Shown: positions 35,432 through 43,787 of the stretch, one piece after another
Position numbering within the stretch: the stretch's first letter is position 1
Layout of the letters: every line of letters begins with the position of its first letter
Made by a program: the position numbers and the translations under genes
Assembly (NCBI GenBank): GCA_964644695.1
Contig: CAZXWN010000005.1
Location: forward strand, 47,098 to 111,097
Direction of reading: 5' to 3'
DNA: 64,000 bases
Source: CAZXWN01 sp964644695 [NCBI: uncultured bacterium]
Lineage (GTDB): Bacteria; UBP4; UBA4092
Notes under the pieces: generated by a model
Told to the model about the DNA's origin: nothing
The model's input: only the letters and a program-made list of their open reading frames with translations
Database searches by the model: none

Positions 35432-36487
35432 ATGGAAGTATCTGAAAGAATAACTGGGTGTCTTCTTGGTGGAGCTGTAGGAGATGCTCTGGGAGCTCCA
35501 GTCGAATTCATGTCACTGTGTGAAATACGATCCCAGTTTGGCAGTGATGGAATTGACCATTATGTTCCAGTTTTCGGTAAGGTCGGGGCGATTACAGACG
35601 ATACCCAAATGACGCTATTCACATTGGAAGGGCTATTACGAACGGATATGCGCCACTATCACAAGGGAATAGCTTCGTATATAGACTGTGTTCGTTTCGC
35701 CTACATGAGATGGCTTGGAACACAGGGAACTATGGTCAAGAACGATAGGTTTTCTTTTATTTATAATGGTTGGCTGTGGAAACAAAATCTTCTACACTCA
35801 CGTCGCGCGCCTGGAAATTCTTGTCTTTCAGCATTGGGATACTATGCATCACAGTTAGAGCAAAATCACTTATCCATAAGTGATCAACCTATCAACAATA
35901 GTAAAGGTTGTGGTGGTATTATGCGCATGGCACCAGTTGGCTTTTTTAATTTTGATTGTTTTAATGTAGGTTGCGAACTGGCAAAGCTGACACACGGGCA
36001 CCCATCAGGATATATTGCATCAGGATTTTTTGCGCAACTGATAGCTGAAATTATTGAAGGCTGCTGTTTAGAAGATGCAATAGAGCTTGCTAAAGATAAA
36101 GCCATGCACTGGGCAGACAGTCATGAGGTTATGCGGGCAGTAAATATGGCGATTGATTTTGCCACACACAAAGAGGCTACTCCAGAAACAATTAAAAAAC
36201 TGGGTGAAGGATGGGTAGCAGAGGAAGCTCTAGCTATTTCGCTTTTCTGCGCACTGAAAGCAAAAAGTTTTGAGCATGGTGTTCTGCTTGCAGTAAACCA
36301 TGATGGCGATAGTGATTCAACAGGTGCAATCACTGGGAATATTCTGGGGGCATTATGGGGTCAGAAAAAAATACCAGAGCATTTTTTATTAGATTTGGAA
36401 CTCAGAGATGTTATTGAACAAATGGCGTGGGATGTAGTGAACTTCAGCTATACCGATGAATGGTGGGATAGGTACCCAGGAACATAG
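35432..36487 (+). CDS. ADP-ribosylglycohydrolase family protein
   Basis: 351 residues. DraG/ARH fold: GCLLGGAVGDALGAP (about 8-22), the metal-binding TDDTQMT (about 53-59), the central GCGGIMRM and the C-terminal metal site DGDSDSTGAI. It removes ADP-ribose from proteins or small molecules. All acidic metal ligands are present, so it should be active. It is a single gene directly after the tRNA, bracketed by two related terminators, which suggests that it was acquired as a unit. No partner ADP-ribosyltransferase is in this window. Confidence 0.9.
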   Translation: MEVSERITGCLLGGAVGDALGAPVEFMSLCEIRSQFGSDGIDHYVPVFGKVGAITDDTQMTLFTLEGLLRTDMRHYHKGIASYIDCVRFAYMRWLGTQGTMVKNDRFSFIYNGWLWKQNLLHSRRAPGNSCLSALGYYASQLEQNHLSISDQPINNSKGCGGIMRMAPVGFFNFDCFNVGCELAKLTHGHPSGYIASGFFAQLIAEIIEGCCLEDAIELAKDKAMHWADSHEVMRAVNMAIDFATHKEATPETIKKLGEGWVAEEALAISLFCALKAKSFEHGVLLAVNHDGDSDSTGAITGNILGALWGQKKIPEHFLLDLELRDVIEQMAWDVVNFSYTDEWWDRYPGT

Positions 36488-36569
36488 GGAAAACATCGTT
36501 TGTTGATTGGTCAGATTATGAATGAACAGTCACATACAGCTTATTACATATATTTCAGAAAACTATCAC

Positions 36570-36604
36570 AAGCTCCAGAAACAATGTTCTTAGAGCTTTT
36601 TTGT
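36570..36604 (+). terminator. second copy of the tRNA-type terminator
   Basis: AAGCTCCAGAAACA and TGTTCTTAGAGCTT with a T-run and GTATCC. It is clearly related to the tRNA terminator at 35246-35279; both share the AACAATGTTC core and the TTTTTTGTATCC tail. The pairing here is weaker. Confidence 0.75.
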
Positions 36605-36640
36605 ATCCACATAATACACTTAGCATATTGAGATAAACAG

Positions 36641-36669
36641 TTGCGATCTAGACAACTCTTTTCTATAAT
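36641..36669 (+). promoter_or_regulatory. promoter of the thiamine operon
   Basis: TTGCGA (36641-36646), a 17-bp spacer, then a perfect TATAAT (36664-36669). Transcription would start just ahead of the TPP riboswitch. Confidence 0.75.
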
Positions 36670-36692
36670 AGTTTTACAACTTAATCACCAAA

Positions 36693-36786
36693 CACGAGGG
36701 AGCTCATATTTTTTGGGCTGAGAGTGGGCAATAAGCACCAGACCTCTAGACCTGATCGGGATAATGCCCGCGTAGGAATGTTATCG
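36693..36786 (+). promoter_or_regulatory. TPP riboswitch (THI element)
   Basis: The conserved THI-box blocks are present in order: GAGGGAGCTC, GGGCTGAGAG, then ACCTGATCGGGATAATGCCCGCG followed by TAGGAA. A terminator hairpin with a long T-run follows at once, so thiamine diphosphate binding should cause early termination before thiS. Confidence 0.93.
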
Positions 36787-36824
36787 AAGCACACCTAGGC
36801 GTAGGCGTGCTTTTTTGTTTTTTT
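36787..36824 (+). terminator. riboswitch-controlled terminator
   Basis: AGCACACCTA and TAGGCGTGCT pair with one mismatch, followed by TTTTTTGTTTTTTT. It is the expression platform of the TPP riboswitch. Confidence 0.8.
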
Positions 36825-36839
36825 ACAGGAGATAACCAA

Positions 36840-37040
36840 ATGCGCATTTATGTAAATGGCATAGAGACTGTTATTGCAACCCCCATATCTGTAAATGAAC
36901 TAATAGCTCAAAAGGGATTAAATCCTGACCATGTAGTCATTGAATACAATATGGATATTTTACCCAGGGAAAAATGGAAACAATCTCATCTTCAAGATGA
37001 AGATAGATTGGAAATAATTGCATTCGTAGGAGGAGGTTGA
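36840..37040 (+). CDS. thiS: sulfur carrier protein ThiS
   Basis: 66 residues, ubiquitin-like fold, ending in the required Gly-Gly (VGGG), which is adenylated and then thiocarboxylated to carry sulfur for thiazole synthesis. The ATG at 36840 has an AGGAGAT ribosome site; the upstream in-frame codons lie in the terminator and are not translated. First gene of thiSGHFE under the TPP riboswitch. Confidence 0.93.
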   Translation: MRIYVNGIETVIATPISVNELIAQKGLNPDHVVIEYNMDILPREKWKQSHLQDEDRLEIIAFVGGG

Positions 37041-37044
37041 TGTC

Positions 37045-37836
37045 ATGGCTGATATATTGAAAATCGGAGACAAAGAACTTACAAGTCGTTTGTTTCTGGG
37101 TACCGGTAAATATGCTAATAACAAGTTAATCAAGGATGTGGTAGTTACTTCTGGAGCCCAAGTGGTAACAGTTGCGGTCAGACGTGTAGATAACTCTTTC
37201 CCTGGAGAAAACATTTTAGAATCAATCCCCAAGGATACAATTCTAATGCCAAATACCTCAGGTGCACGAAATGCCCAAGAAGCGGTTCGTATTGCCAGAC
37301 TTGCCAGAGCAGCAGGATGTGGCAACTGGGTCAAAATCGAGGTTATTTCCGATAACCGTTATTTGCTACCAGATAATTACGAAACAATCAAAGCAACAGA
37401 AATACTTGCATCGGAAGGTTTCATAGTACTACCTTATATAAGCCCCGATTTGATGGTAGCCCATAGTTTAGTGGAAAATGGTGCAGCTGCGGTAATGCCA
37501 CTTGGTGCACCCATCGGAAGTAATCGTGGACTGAGAACCAAGGAACTCATTCAGATCATGATTGATGAAATATCTCTTCCAATCATTGTTGATGCAGGAA
37601 TTGGAAGACCCTCTGAGGCAGCTGAGGCAATGGAAATGGGGGCCGCTGCCGTACTTGTGAATACGGCTGTTGCTACAGCATGCGATCCTGTTTCTATGGG
37701 GCAGGCTTTCAGTTTGGCAGTGAAAGCAGGGCGTATTTCTTATTTGTCTAGCCCAAGTGGAATTCAACAGTACGCCAGTGCATCATCACCCCTGATAGGG
37801 TTTCTGTCAGAGAATCCGTGTTGTAAGGAAAATTAA
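37045..37836 (+). CDS. thiG: thiazole synthase ThiG
   Basis: 263 residues. Assembles the thiazole phosphate ring from deoxyxylulose phosphate, dehydroglycine and ThiS-thiocarboxylate. A TIM barrel with LFLGTGKY near the start, the active-site Lys in NWVKIEVI and the phosphate-binding [18 protein letters not shown] ribosome site, 4 bp after thiS. The full-length family size indicates function. Confidence 0.95.
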   Translation: MADILKIGDKELTSRLFLGTGKYANNKLIKDVVVTSGAQVVTVAVRRVDNSFPGENILESIPKDTILMPNTSGARNAQEAVRIARLARAAGCGNWVKIEVISDNRYLLPDNYETIKATEILASEGFIVLPYISPDLMVAHSLVENGAAAVMPLGAPIGSNRGLRTKELIQIMIDEISLPIIVDAGIGRPSEAAEAMEMGAAAVLVNTAVATACDPVSMGQAFSLAVKAGRISYLSSPSGIQQYASASSPLIGFLSENPCCKEN

Positions 37837-37837
37837 T

Positions 37838-38932
37838 ATGAGCTTTATGGAGGTATTGGAGCGTTATCAAAATTTTGATGCCAACACTTTTTTTACTAGT
37901 GTGACAGAAACAGATATCAACCGAGTTCTCTCTCAAAGCAAACTGTCACCTATGGATTATCTTACACTCCTTTCTCCTCTGGCCGAAAAACACCTGGAGG
38001 AGATGGCACAAAAAGCGCATAGACTCACAGTACAACACTTTGGAAATACGATGCAACTATTTACACCTATGTATGTTTCTAATCACTGTGTAAATCACTG
38101 CCGGTACTGTAGTTTTAATACCAATAACAATCTCCATCGAGAAAAACTCAGTTTAGATAAAGTTGCTGAAGAGGCAGAAGTTATTGCATCAACAGGGCTG
38201 AAACATATTTTACTTCTAACAGGTGAGTCCCGTTATCACACTCCAATCTCTTACATTCGGAACTGTGTTGATATTCTTAAAAACTATTTTAGTTCCATAG
38301 GAATTGAAATATACCCACTCAATAAAGATGAATACTGCACATTAGCAGATTCAGGTGTCGATAGTCTAACAATGTTTCAGGAAACATATGATCAAGAGGC
38401 ATATGAGTTTCTTCACCCTCAAGGACCCAAGCGAGATTACAGATATAGACTGGATGCGCCGGAAAGAGGGTGCCAGACAGGTTTTCATAATGTGAATATT
38501 GGTGCTTTGTTAGGTTTGAGCGAATGGAGACGAGAGGCCTTTATCACTGGCCTACATGCTGATTACCTGCAACATAAATACCCTTGTGTTGAAATAGCTA
38601 TTTCACCTCCACGAATCAGGCCTCATATTGGTAGTTTCAATACTTTGTTTACTGTAACTGACAAGAATCTCGTACAGTATATTACTGCCTTTAGATTATT
38701 TATGCCGAGGAGTGGGGTAACACTATCATCCCGTGAGACACCATTTTTACGAGAGAAGATGGTAAAGCTGGGGGTCACCAAAATGTCAGGAGGAGTTTCT
38801 ACTTCGGTTGGCGGTCACTCAAACAGGGTAACACCGGGTCAGTTTGAGATTGCTGACGAAAGGTCTGTTGTAGAAATGGCAAAGATGCTGTATTCATCGG
38901 GATACCAACCTGTTTATAAAGACTGGCAATAA
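37838..38932 (+). CDS. thiH: 2-iminoacetate synthase ThiH
   Basis: 364 residues. Radical-SAM tyrosine lyase that supplies dehydroglycine for thiazole formation in organisms that lack the oxygen-dependent ThiO route. The CX3CX2C cluster motif is Cys84, Cys88 and Cys91 ([10 protein letters not shown]). It starts one base after the thiG stop. Its presence fits an anaerobic or low-oxygen lifestyle. Confidence 0.95.
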   Translation: MSFMEVLERYQNFDANTFFTSVTETDINRVLSQSKLSPMDYLTLLSPLAEKHLEEMAQKAHRLTVQHFGNTMQLFTPMYVSNHCVNHCRYCSFNTNNNLHREKLSLDKVAEEAEVIASTGLKHILLLTGESRYHTPISYIRNCVDILKNYFSSIGIEIYPLNKDEYCTLADSGVDSLTMFQETYDQEAYEFLHPQGPKRDYRYRLDAPERGCQTGFHNVNIGALLGLSEWRREAFITGLHADYLQHKYPCVEIAISPPRIRPHIGSFNTLFTVTDKNLVQYITAFRLFMPRSGVTLSSRETPFLREKMVKLGVTKMSGGVSTSVGGHSNRVTPGQFEIADERSVVEMAKMLYSSGYQPVYKDWQ

Positions 38933-38937
38933 TTTCC

Positions 38938-39579
38938 ATGAATGATTTTGAGAAGTCACTAAGTCGTTATTTTAATCGAGAGCAATTAACTAAAATACGG
39001 GCAGTCAAAATTGGAATTGCTGGCGCAGGAGGATTAGGATCGAATTGTGCCAATGCTCTAGTACGAAGCGGTTTCCGTAATATCAAACTTGTTGATTTCG
39101 ATATTGTTGATTTCAGCAATCTCAATCGCCAATTTTATTTTCTTAAACAAGCAGGAGAGAATAAGGTTAATGCACTTAAAGATAATTTAAAACTCATTAA
39201 CCCTTCAGTAAATATAGAGATAACCCAACAAATGCTTAATGCCGATAATATCAGAGATTTTTTCACTGAGTGTGATGTTATTGTTGAAGCCTTTGACAAA
39301 GCTGAATATAAAAAGTTAATTGTCGAAAGCTACATTAATTCAGAAAAACTTTTAGTATCAGCATCAGGAATAGCAGGTTGGGGTGATAGTGACCGAATAA
39401 GAGTGCATCGTATCAAAGACAACTTTTATCTAATCGGAGACCGTATTACAGGGATTGATTCCAACAATCCTCCTCTTGCACCCTGTGTATTAATCGCCGC
39501 CGCTAAACAAGCAGATATAGTTCTGAGTTATGTACTAGGTACGCTTCAGAAGGGTGATCACAATGAAACAGCGGGATAA
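38938..39579 (+). CDS. thiF: ThiS adenylyltransferase ThiF (short form)
   Basis: 213 residues. E1-like enzyme that adenylates the ThiS C-terminus. The nucleotide-binding GAGGLGSNCA (about 30-39) and the DxxxxxNLNRQ motif (FSNLNRQF) are present. No C-terminal zinc CXXC pairs are visible, as in the short ThiF family 2 common in Clostridia. It overlaps thiE by 17 bp. Confidence 0.9.
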   Translation: MNDFEKSLSRYFNREQLTKIRAVKIGIAGAGGLGSNCANALVRSGFRNIKLVDFDIVDFSNLNRQFYFLKQAGENKVNALKDNLKLINPSVNIEITQQMLNADNIRDFFTECDVIVEAFDKAEYKKLIVESYINSEKLLVSASGIAGWGDSDRIRVHRIKDNFYLIGDRITGIDSNNPPLAPCVLIAAAKQADIVLSYVLGTLQKGDHNETAG

Positions 39580-40243
39580 TTTAAAAAACTTCCTTTCAAC
39601 AGATCTATATTGCATTACTGCAGATAAATATTCGTTGGGGCGTGGGAACATTGAAACTGCAAAGCAGATGATAAACTGTAACATTAAAGTAATCCAATAC
39701 CGTGAAAAAAATAAAGACATGAAAGAGATGTATGAAGAATGTCTCACCATTCGAGAGCTTACCAGGGAACGTGACGTTACCTTTATTATCAATGATTATG
39801 TTGACTTAGCTATAAGGATTCAAGCAGATGGGGTTCATGTTGGACAAAATGATATGCCCCCGGAGAAAGTCCGTAAGCTTGTTGGGGATAAGATGGTTAT
39901 CGGGGTATCCACACATTCTCCTGCACAGGCACATAAGGCTAAAATACTGGAAGGTATCATTGACTATATTGGAGTCGGTCCAATCTTTGCGACTCAAACA
40001 AAAGAGGATGTGTGTGAACCGGTTGAGCTGGAATATCTCAATTATATTGTAAAAAATATTAACATGCCCTTTGTGGCTATTGGTGGTATCAAAAGGAATA
40101 ACATTAAGCTTGTTAGAAATAAAGGCTCACGGATTATTTCTTTAGTAACAGAAATAGTTGGTGCACCTGATATTGCGGATAGAATCAATGAAATCAGAAA
40201 TATACTATCAAGTAGTCATCCATCCAATGTAAATCCACGTTAA
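39563..40243 (+). CDS. thiE: thiamine phosphate synthase ThiE
   Basis: 226 residues from the ATG at 39563 (AGAAGGG ribosome site; a GTG lies 9 bases upstream). Joins HMP pyrophosphate and thiazole phosphate. A TIM barrel with YREKN, INDYVDLA, DGVHVGQND, STHS and the C-terminal AIGGI phosphate site. It ends the operon. Supply of the pyrimidine half (ThiC, ThiD) is not encoded in this window. Confidence 0.93.
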   Translation: MKQRDNLKNFLSTDLYCITADKYSLGRGNIETAKQMINCNIKVIQYREKNKDMKEMYEECLTIRELTRERDVTFIINDYVDLAIRIQADGVHVGQNDMPPEKVRKLVGDKMVIGVSTHSPAQAHKAKILEGIIDYIGVGPIFATQTKEDVCEPVELEYLNYIVKNINMPFVAIGGIKRNNIKLVRNKGSRIISLVTEIVGAPDIADRINEIRNILSSSHPSNVNPR

Positions 40244-40365
40244 AACTATTCCAAATAAAAACAATATCGTATTCATTATTATATTCCCCTCAGTTAACCT
40301 CTCTGCTGCACTAGCATTAAGACCCACCTTATTTTGTTAAATGAAATATTTTATTCTTACAATTC

Positions 40366-40426
40366 TTGACTTTTAGCCTATACTCATTTATATTGAATTG
40401 TATTCATTATTATTGAGGTTCAATAT
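40366..40426 (+). promoter_or_regulatory. promoter and candidate operator of the IclR gene
   Basis: TTGACT (40366-40371), a 17-bp spacer, then TATATT (40389-40394). An inverted repeat, ATATTGAA (40390-40397) and TTCAATAT (40419-40426), overlaps the -10 and the start codon, so autoregulation is plausible. The promoter is well supported; the operator is inference. Confidence 0.6.
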
Positions 40427-41180
40427 GGATAACACACCCGTTAAAGTAGTAAAAAAAGCCTTAGATGCACTGGAATACGTAATTGAAGAGTCTCTCAATA
40501 AGCCAGGGGTGACATTAAGTGAGATTGCTGAATATACCGGTGAGCAGGCAACAACGGTACGAAATATCCTGAAAACATTGGAACAATGCGGATATTTGTC
40601 ACGTCCAGCAGGCCGTCTATATTCCCCAGGGCCAAAGTGTTCAGGGTTATCGCGGGTTAGTATGTGTAGGGATTTAATCAGTATCGCTGGAGTTTCTTTA
40701 AATACACTGGCTCAAGTCACAGGAGAATCAGTGGTTCTGGCAACATTAGTTGGGGGAACACGGCGTGTATTAGTACGAGTCGAAGGTGGAGAGCTCATTC
40801 GTGTTAACTCACAGGTTGCTGAAGATGTTTCTTTCTGGTCTCTTGTCACAAGCAGAGTTTTAACTGCATATATCCCGGCAGATGAAGTGGATCTGGTTAT
40901 AGGAGAAAATGGTCTACCGGACTCTTCATGGCCTGGAGCAGAGACACGAAGTAAGCTGGATAAGCGACTTTCTGAAATCCGAACAAATGGTCTTGCGGAA
41001 GATCATCCAAACTCTGAATCATATTCTCTTTCAATCCCATTATTACAACCAGGTGGAAATATATTAGGTTCAATTGGATTGTATATGCCGTCATTTCGAT
41101 ATAACGAAAGTCGAAGAGTGGAGTTAATCACTGCTATGAATCGTACCGCAGCTGAAATAATGAATCAAATAAAAGGGTAA
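40425..41180 (+). CDS. IclR-family transcriptional regulator
   Basis: 251 residues from the ATG at 40425 (TGAGGTT ribosome site). The N-terminal winged helix (about 5-70, with LSEIAEYTG and TTVRNILKTLEQCGYLSR) is followed by the IclR effector-binding GAF-like domain (about 85-245). IclR regulators control catabolic genes in response to small molecules. The only gene downstream, 45 bp away, is the triple-module reductase, which is the likely target. Confidence 0.88.
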   Translation: MDNTPVKVVKKALDALEYVIEESLNKPGVTLSEIAEYTGEQATTVRNILKTLEQCGYLSRPAGRLYSPGPKCSGLSRVSMCRDLISIAGVSLNTLAQVTGESVVLATLVGGTRRVLVRVEGGELIRVNSQVAEDVSFWSLVTSRVLTAYIPADEVDLVIGENGLPDSSWPGAETRSKLDKRLSEIRTNGLAEDHPNSESYSLSIPLLQPGGNILGSIGLYMPSFRYNESRRVELITAMNRTAAEIMNQIKG

Positions 41181-41225
41181 TTACTCACAATTAATCTGCC
41201 CCTAGTGGCGAAAGGAATTAGTATA

Positions 41226-43634
41226 ATGTCAGATCGTGTACTGACCGAACAGGTAAGAAAATTAGTTTTAGAACAGGGAATGGATCTCGTTGGTTTTGGC
41301 CCAGTAGATCGGTGGAAGAACGCACCCTATCTCTTAAGTCCAAAAGCAATTCTTCCTGAATCAAAAACAGTCATTGTATGTGCCATTCATATTACTGACA
41401 CATGGACGGAAATGGGTGGGGAACCTGAGCCACAAGACCGAAGTGCTGGTGGCTGGATGGACCAAAACTCTCTATTAGACAGAGTTGCTTACCGTACAGT
41501 AAGGTTTTTAACTGATCAAGGATATCAGGCCATTGGTGTCGCTTCTTCAAATATATGGCGTTACCGTGAATTCCCCGGAATCCCCAGTTTGTTTGCCCCA
41601 GACCTGTCTCATATGCATGCTGCGGCCGCGGCGGGCTTGGCCGAGATTGGCTGGTCAGGTTTGGCTATTACACCAGAATTTGGGAGTCGATGCCGTTTCA
41701 TATCTATTGTTACTGATGCAGATTTAGTACCCACACCCATGTATTCAGGACCACCGTTATGTGACCGTTGCATGGATTGCGTCAAGGCATGTCCTTCATT
41801 CGCCATGAAAAAAGACTTTAATTCTGTCACTCCTCACCGAGTTGAGATTGGTGGAAAAGTTTATGAGTATGCCAATAAAAATATCTGGCGTTGTGCATGG
41901 GCCGAACATTTCAACTTGGATTTAAACTCAGAGAATCTGAAGACATTAAAGCATGTCGGCGAAGCAGAGATTCTCCATGAACTCAAAGTGAAAGGGACTC
42001 GGAACCATGAGCGGGGAGTGTGTCAGAAAGTATGTGTTCCACCTCACCTCCGTTCTAAAGAACCAAGTTTTGGACGCCCTGATAAAACCATCACGCAAAA
42101 TCGTATTAACAAACGGTATCCAGATAATATGCCCACATTACGAAAAATGCGGGATGATATTACTGCTTATGCAACAAAGTTTGGGATTGATGTTACAAGT
42201 GTAGGTCCACTGGACCCAAACACTGAATCGGGAAAACTGGCATTATCTGATGCTCCCGGAATGACCACAGTCATCGGTCTTGCAATGCGAGTCCCTGATG
42301 AGATAGCCAAAGCTTCTACTACAAAAACCACCATATTAGATACTTACAAATACGGCTCCGGCTTCCATATGTTAGATCCTTATAGATATGGGTATGGTTA
42401 CAAAATGCACCATATCCTGCTACGAGTTGCCCGCATGATTGAAGATTATGGATATCATGCGGCATCCTACACTGGCAGTATCCCACCGCACCAAAATGAA
42501 GCCACTGGATTTGCAGTTATGGCAGGATTAGGACAATGTGATGAAAACGGATATTTCACAATGCCAGAATTCGGACATAATGTATTCATTGGCGCAGTAG
42601 TCACTAACGCACCTCTTGACCCAACTCCTCAAAACACCGGTGATGTCAAAGAGCATTCCTGTGTAAGAGAATCTTCTCCCCGTAAACTGAGAAGTTATCT
42701 TGAGGGAGTAGCAAAAAACAACCTGGTCAGTTTATTTGGGGTGGCCCCAGTAAACCGATTTGACACTCTGGTAGAGGATTTAAGAGCACAAGTTGATGTC
42801 AAATTGCTTGGTGAAGCCGTTATTGATACAAATCTTGAATATCATGGCGTGTATAAACCGGAAATAGTGCGCGAAGAAAAGCAAATCCTACATCCGAAAG
42901 ACTACATGCCTGAAGCAAAATCCGTCATCGTACTTGGAATGAACTTCCCGGAAGCAATTCTTAGAAATGCCAATCTTCCGAAATCCCAGCAAATTGGTTG
43001 TTATGCTTACCATCAATATCAGACCGCTTTTGAATTAAGATTTGCGGCATGTGACTTAGCAGCGTCCCTGGCAAAGCGGGGATATAAAACATTAATCAGT
43101 GAGAACATGCTGGGGATAGGTTCTCAAGTAGATTCTCATCGTGGTTTCCTTCCAGATGCGCGATGCAATGCCCTTGAGGCAGTAGCGGCAGGCCTGGGTC
43201 AACTTGGAAAAAGTGGTTCATTACTAACAGATGAGTTTGGTCCTCACCAGAGACAGATCGTTATCATTACGGATGCGGAATTGCCTGCAAATGAATTATA
43301 TCAGGGAGCATCTATCTGTCAGAATTGTGACACCTGTGTCAGTACCTGCCCGATGAATGCTTTGGGTGGGACAGACATCACGGTACGAATAGATGGACAG
43401 CCAATCACGATGCCCTATGTTGCACGACATCGCTGTGACTGGTCAAAGAAATATGCACTTTGTGCAGAAGAAGGACCGGCACTCATTGGAAATAAGACAA
43501 ACATTCCAAAACCAGAAGGGCTTGTAAGTATTGAGACTATTGCAAATGCTATTTCTGGAAGAGATCCCATTATGAAGAAGAGACCTTGTATTTTGGAAAC
43601 ATGCTTACATAAATGCCCTGCAGGTACTCATTAG
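41226..43634 (+). CDS. triple-module QueG-like Fe-S reductase
   Basis: 802 residues from the ATG at 41226 (GAAAGGAA ribosome site). Three homologous modules run in tandem. Module 1 (about 5-300) has a CX2CX2CX3C cluster at 179-189; module 2 (about 305-475) keeps the fold but has no cluster; module 3 (about 483-802) has a CX2CX2CX3C cluster at 698-708 and a further Cys set at 788-797. All three share an 'A-G-L-x-x-x-x-x-x-x-x-x-x-E-F-G' segment seen in epoxyqueuosine reductase (QueG) and reductive dehalogenase relatives, which use cobalamin. It is too large and modular to be QueG. The substrate is unknown; the IclR neighbour suggests an inducible catabolic or respiratory reduction. Confidence 0.8.
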   Translation: MSDRVLTEQVRKLVLEQGMDLVGFGPVDRWKNAPYLLSPKAILPESKTVIVCAIHITDTWTEMGGEPEPQDRSAGGWMDQNSLLDRVAYRTVRFLTDQGYQAIGVASSNIWRYREFPGIPSLFAPDLSHMHAAAAAGLAEIGWSGLAITPEFGSRCRFISIVTDADLVPTPMYSGPPLCDRCMDCVKACPSFAMKKDFNSVTPHRVEIGGKVYEYANKNIWRCAWAEHFNLDLNSENLKTLKHVGEAEILHELKVKGTRNHERGVCQKVCVPPHLRSKEPSFGRPDKTITQNRINKRYPDNMPTLRKMRDDITAYATKFGIDVTSVGPLDPNTESGKLALSDAPGMTTVIGLAMRVPDEIAKASTTKTTILDTYKYGSGFHMLDPYRYGYGYKMHHILLRVARMIEDYGYHAASYTGSIPPHQNEATGFAVMAGLGQCDENGYFTMPEFGHNVFIGAVVTNAPLDPTPQNTGDVKEHSCVRESSPRKLRSYLEGVAKNNLVSLFGVAPVNRFDTLVEDLRAQVDVKLLGEAVIDTNLEYHGVYKPEIVREEKQILHPKDYMPEAKSVIVLGMNFPEAILRNANLPKSQQIGCYAYHQYQTAFELRFAACDLAASLAKRGYKTLISENMLGIGSQVDSHRGFLPDARCNALEAVAAGLGQLGKSGSLLTDEFGPHQRQIVIITDAELPANELYQGASICQNCDTCVSTCPMNALGGTDITVRIDGQPITMPYVARHRCDWSKKYALCAEEGPALIGNKTNIPKPEGLVSIETIANAISGRDPIMKKRPCILETCLHKCPAGTH

Positions 43635-43670
43635 CCAACAATTCATCTTATGTCTCCATGTAATTTAATT

Positions 43671-43718
43671 AAAAGTGGTGTGATAACGAAAAATTATCCA
43701 CCACTTTCTTTTTTTGTT
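43671..43718 (+). terminator. terminator of the reductase gene
   Basis: AAAGTGGTG and CACCACTTT with inner GATAA/TTATC pairing, followed by CTTTTTTTG on the plus strand. Confidence 0.85.
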
Positions 43719-43787
43719 TTCTAATAATGTATCTATAATTAAGGCTAATAGTATTTCAACAAATAAAGTCCAATAAAGGCTAAACAT

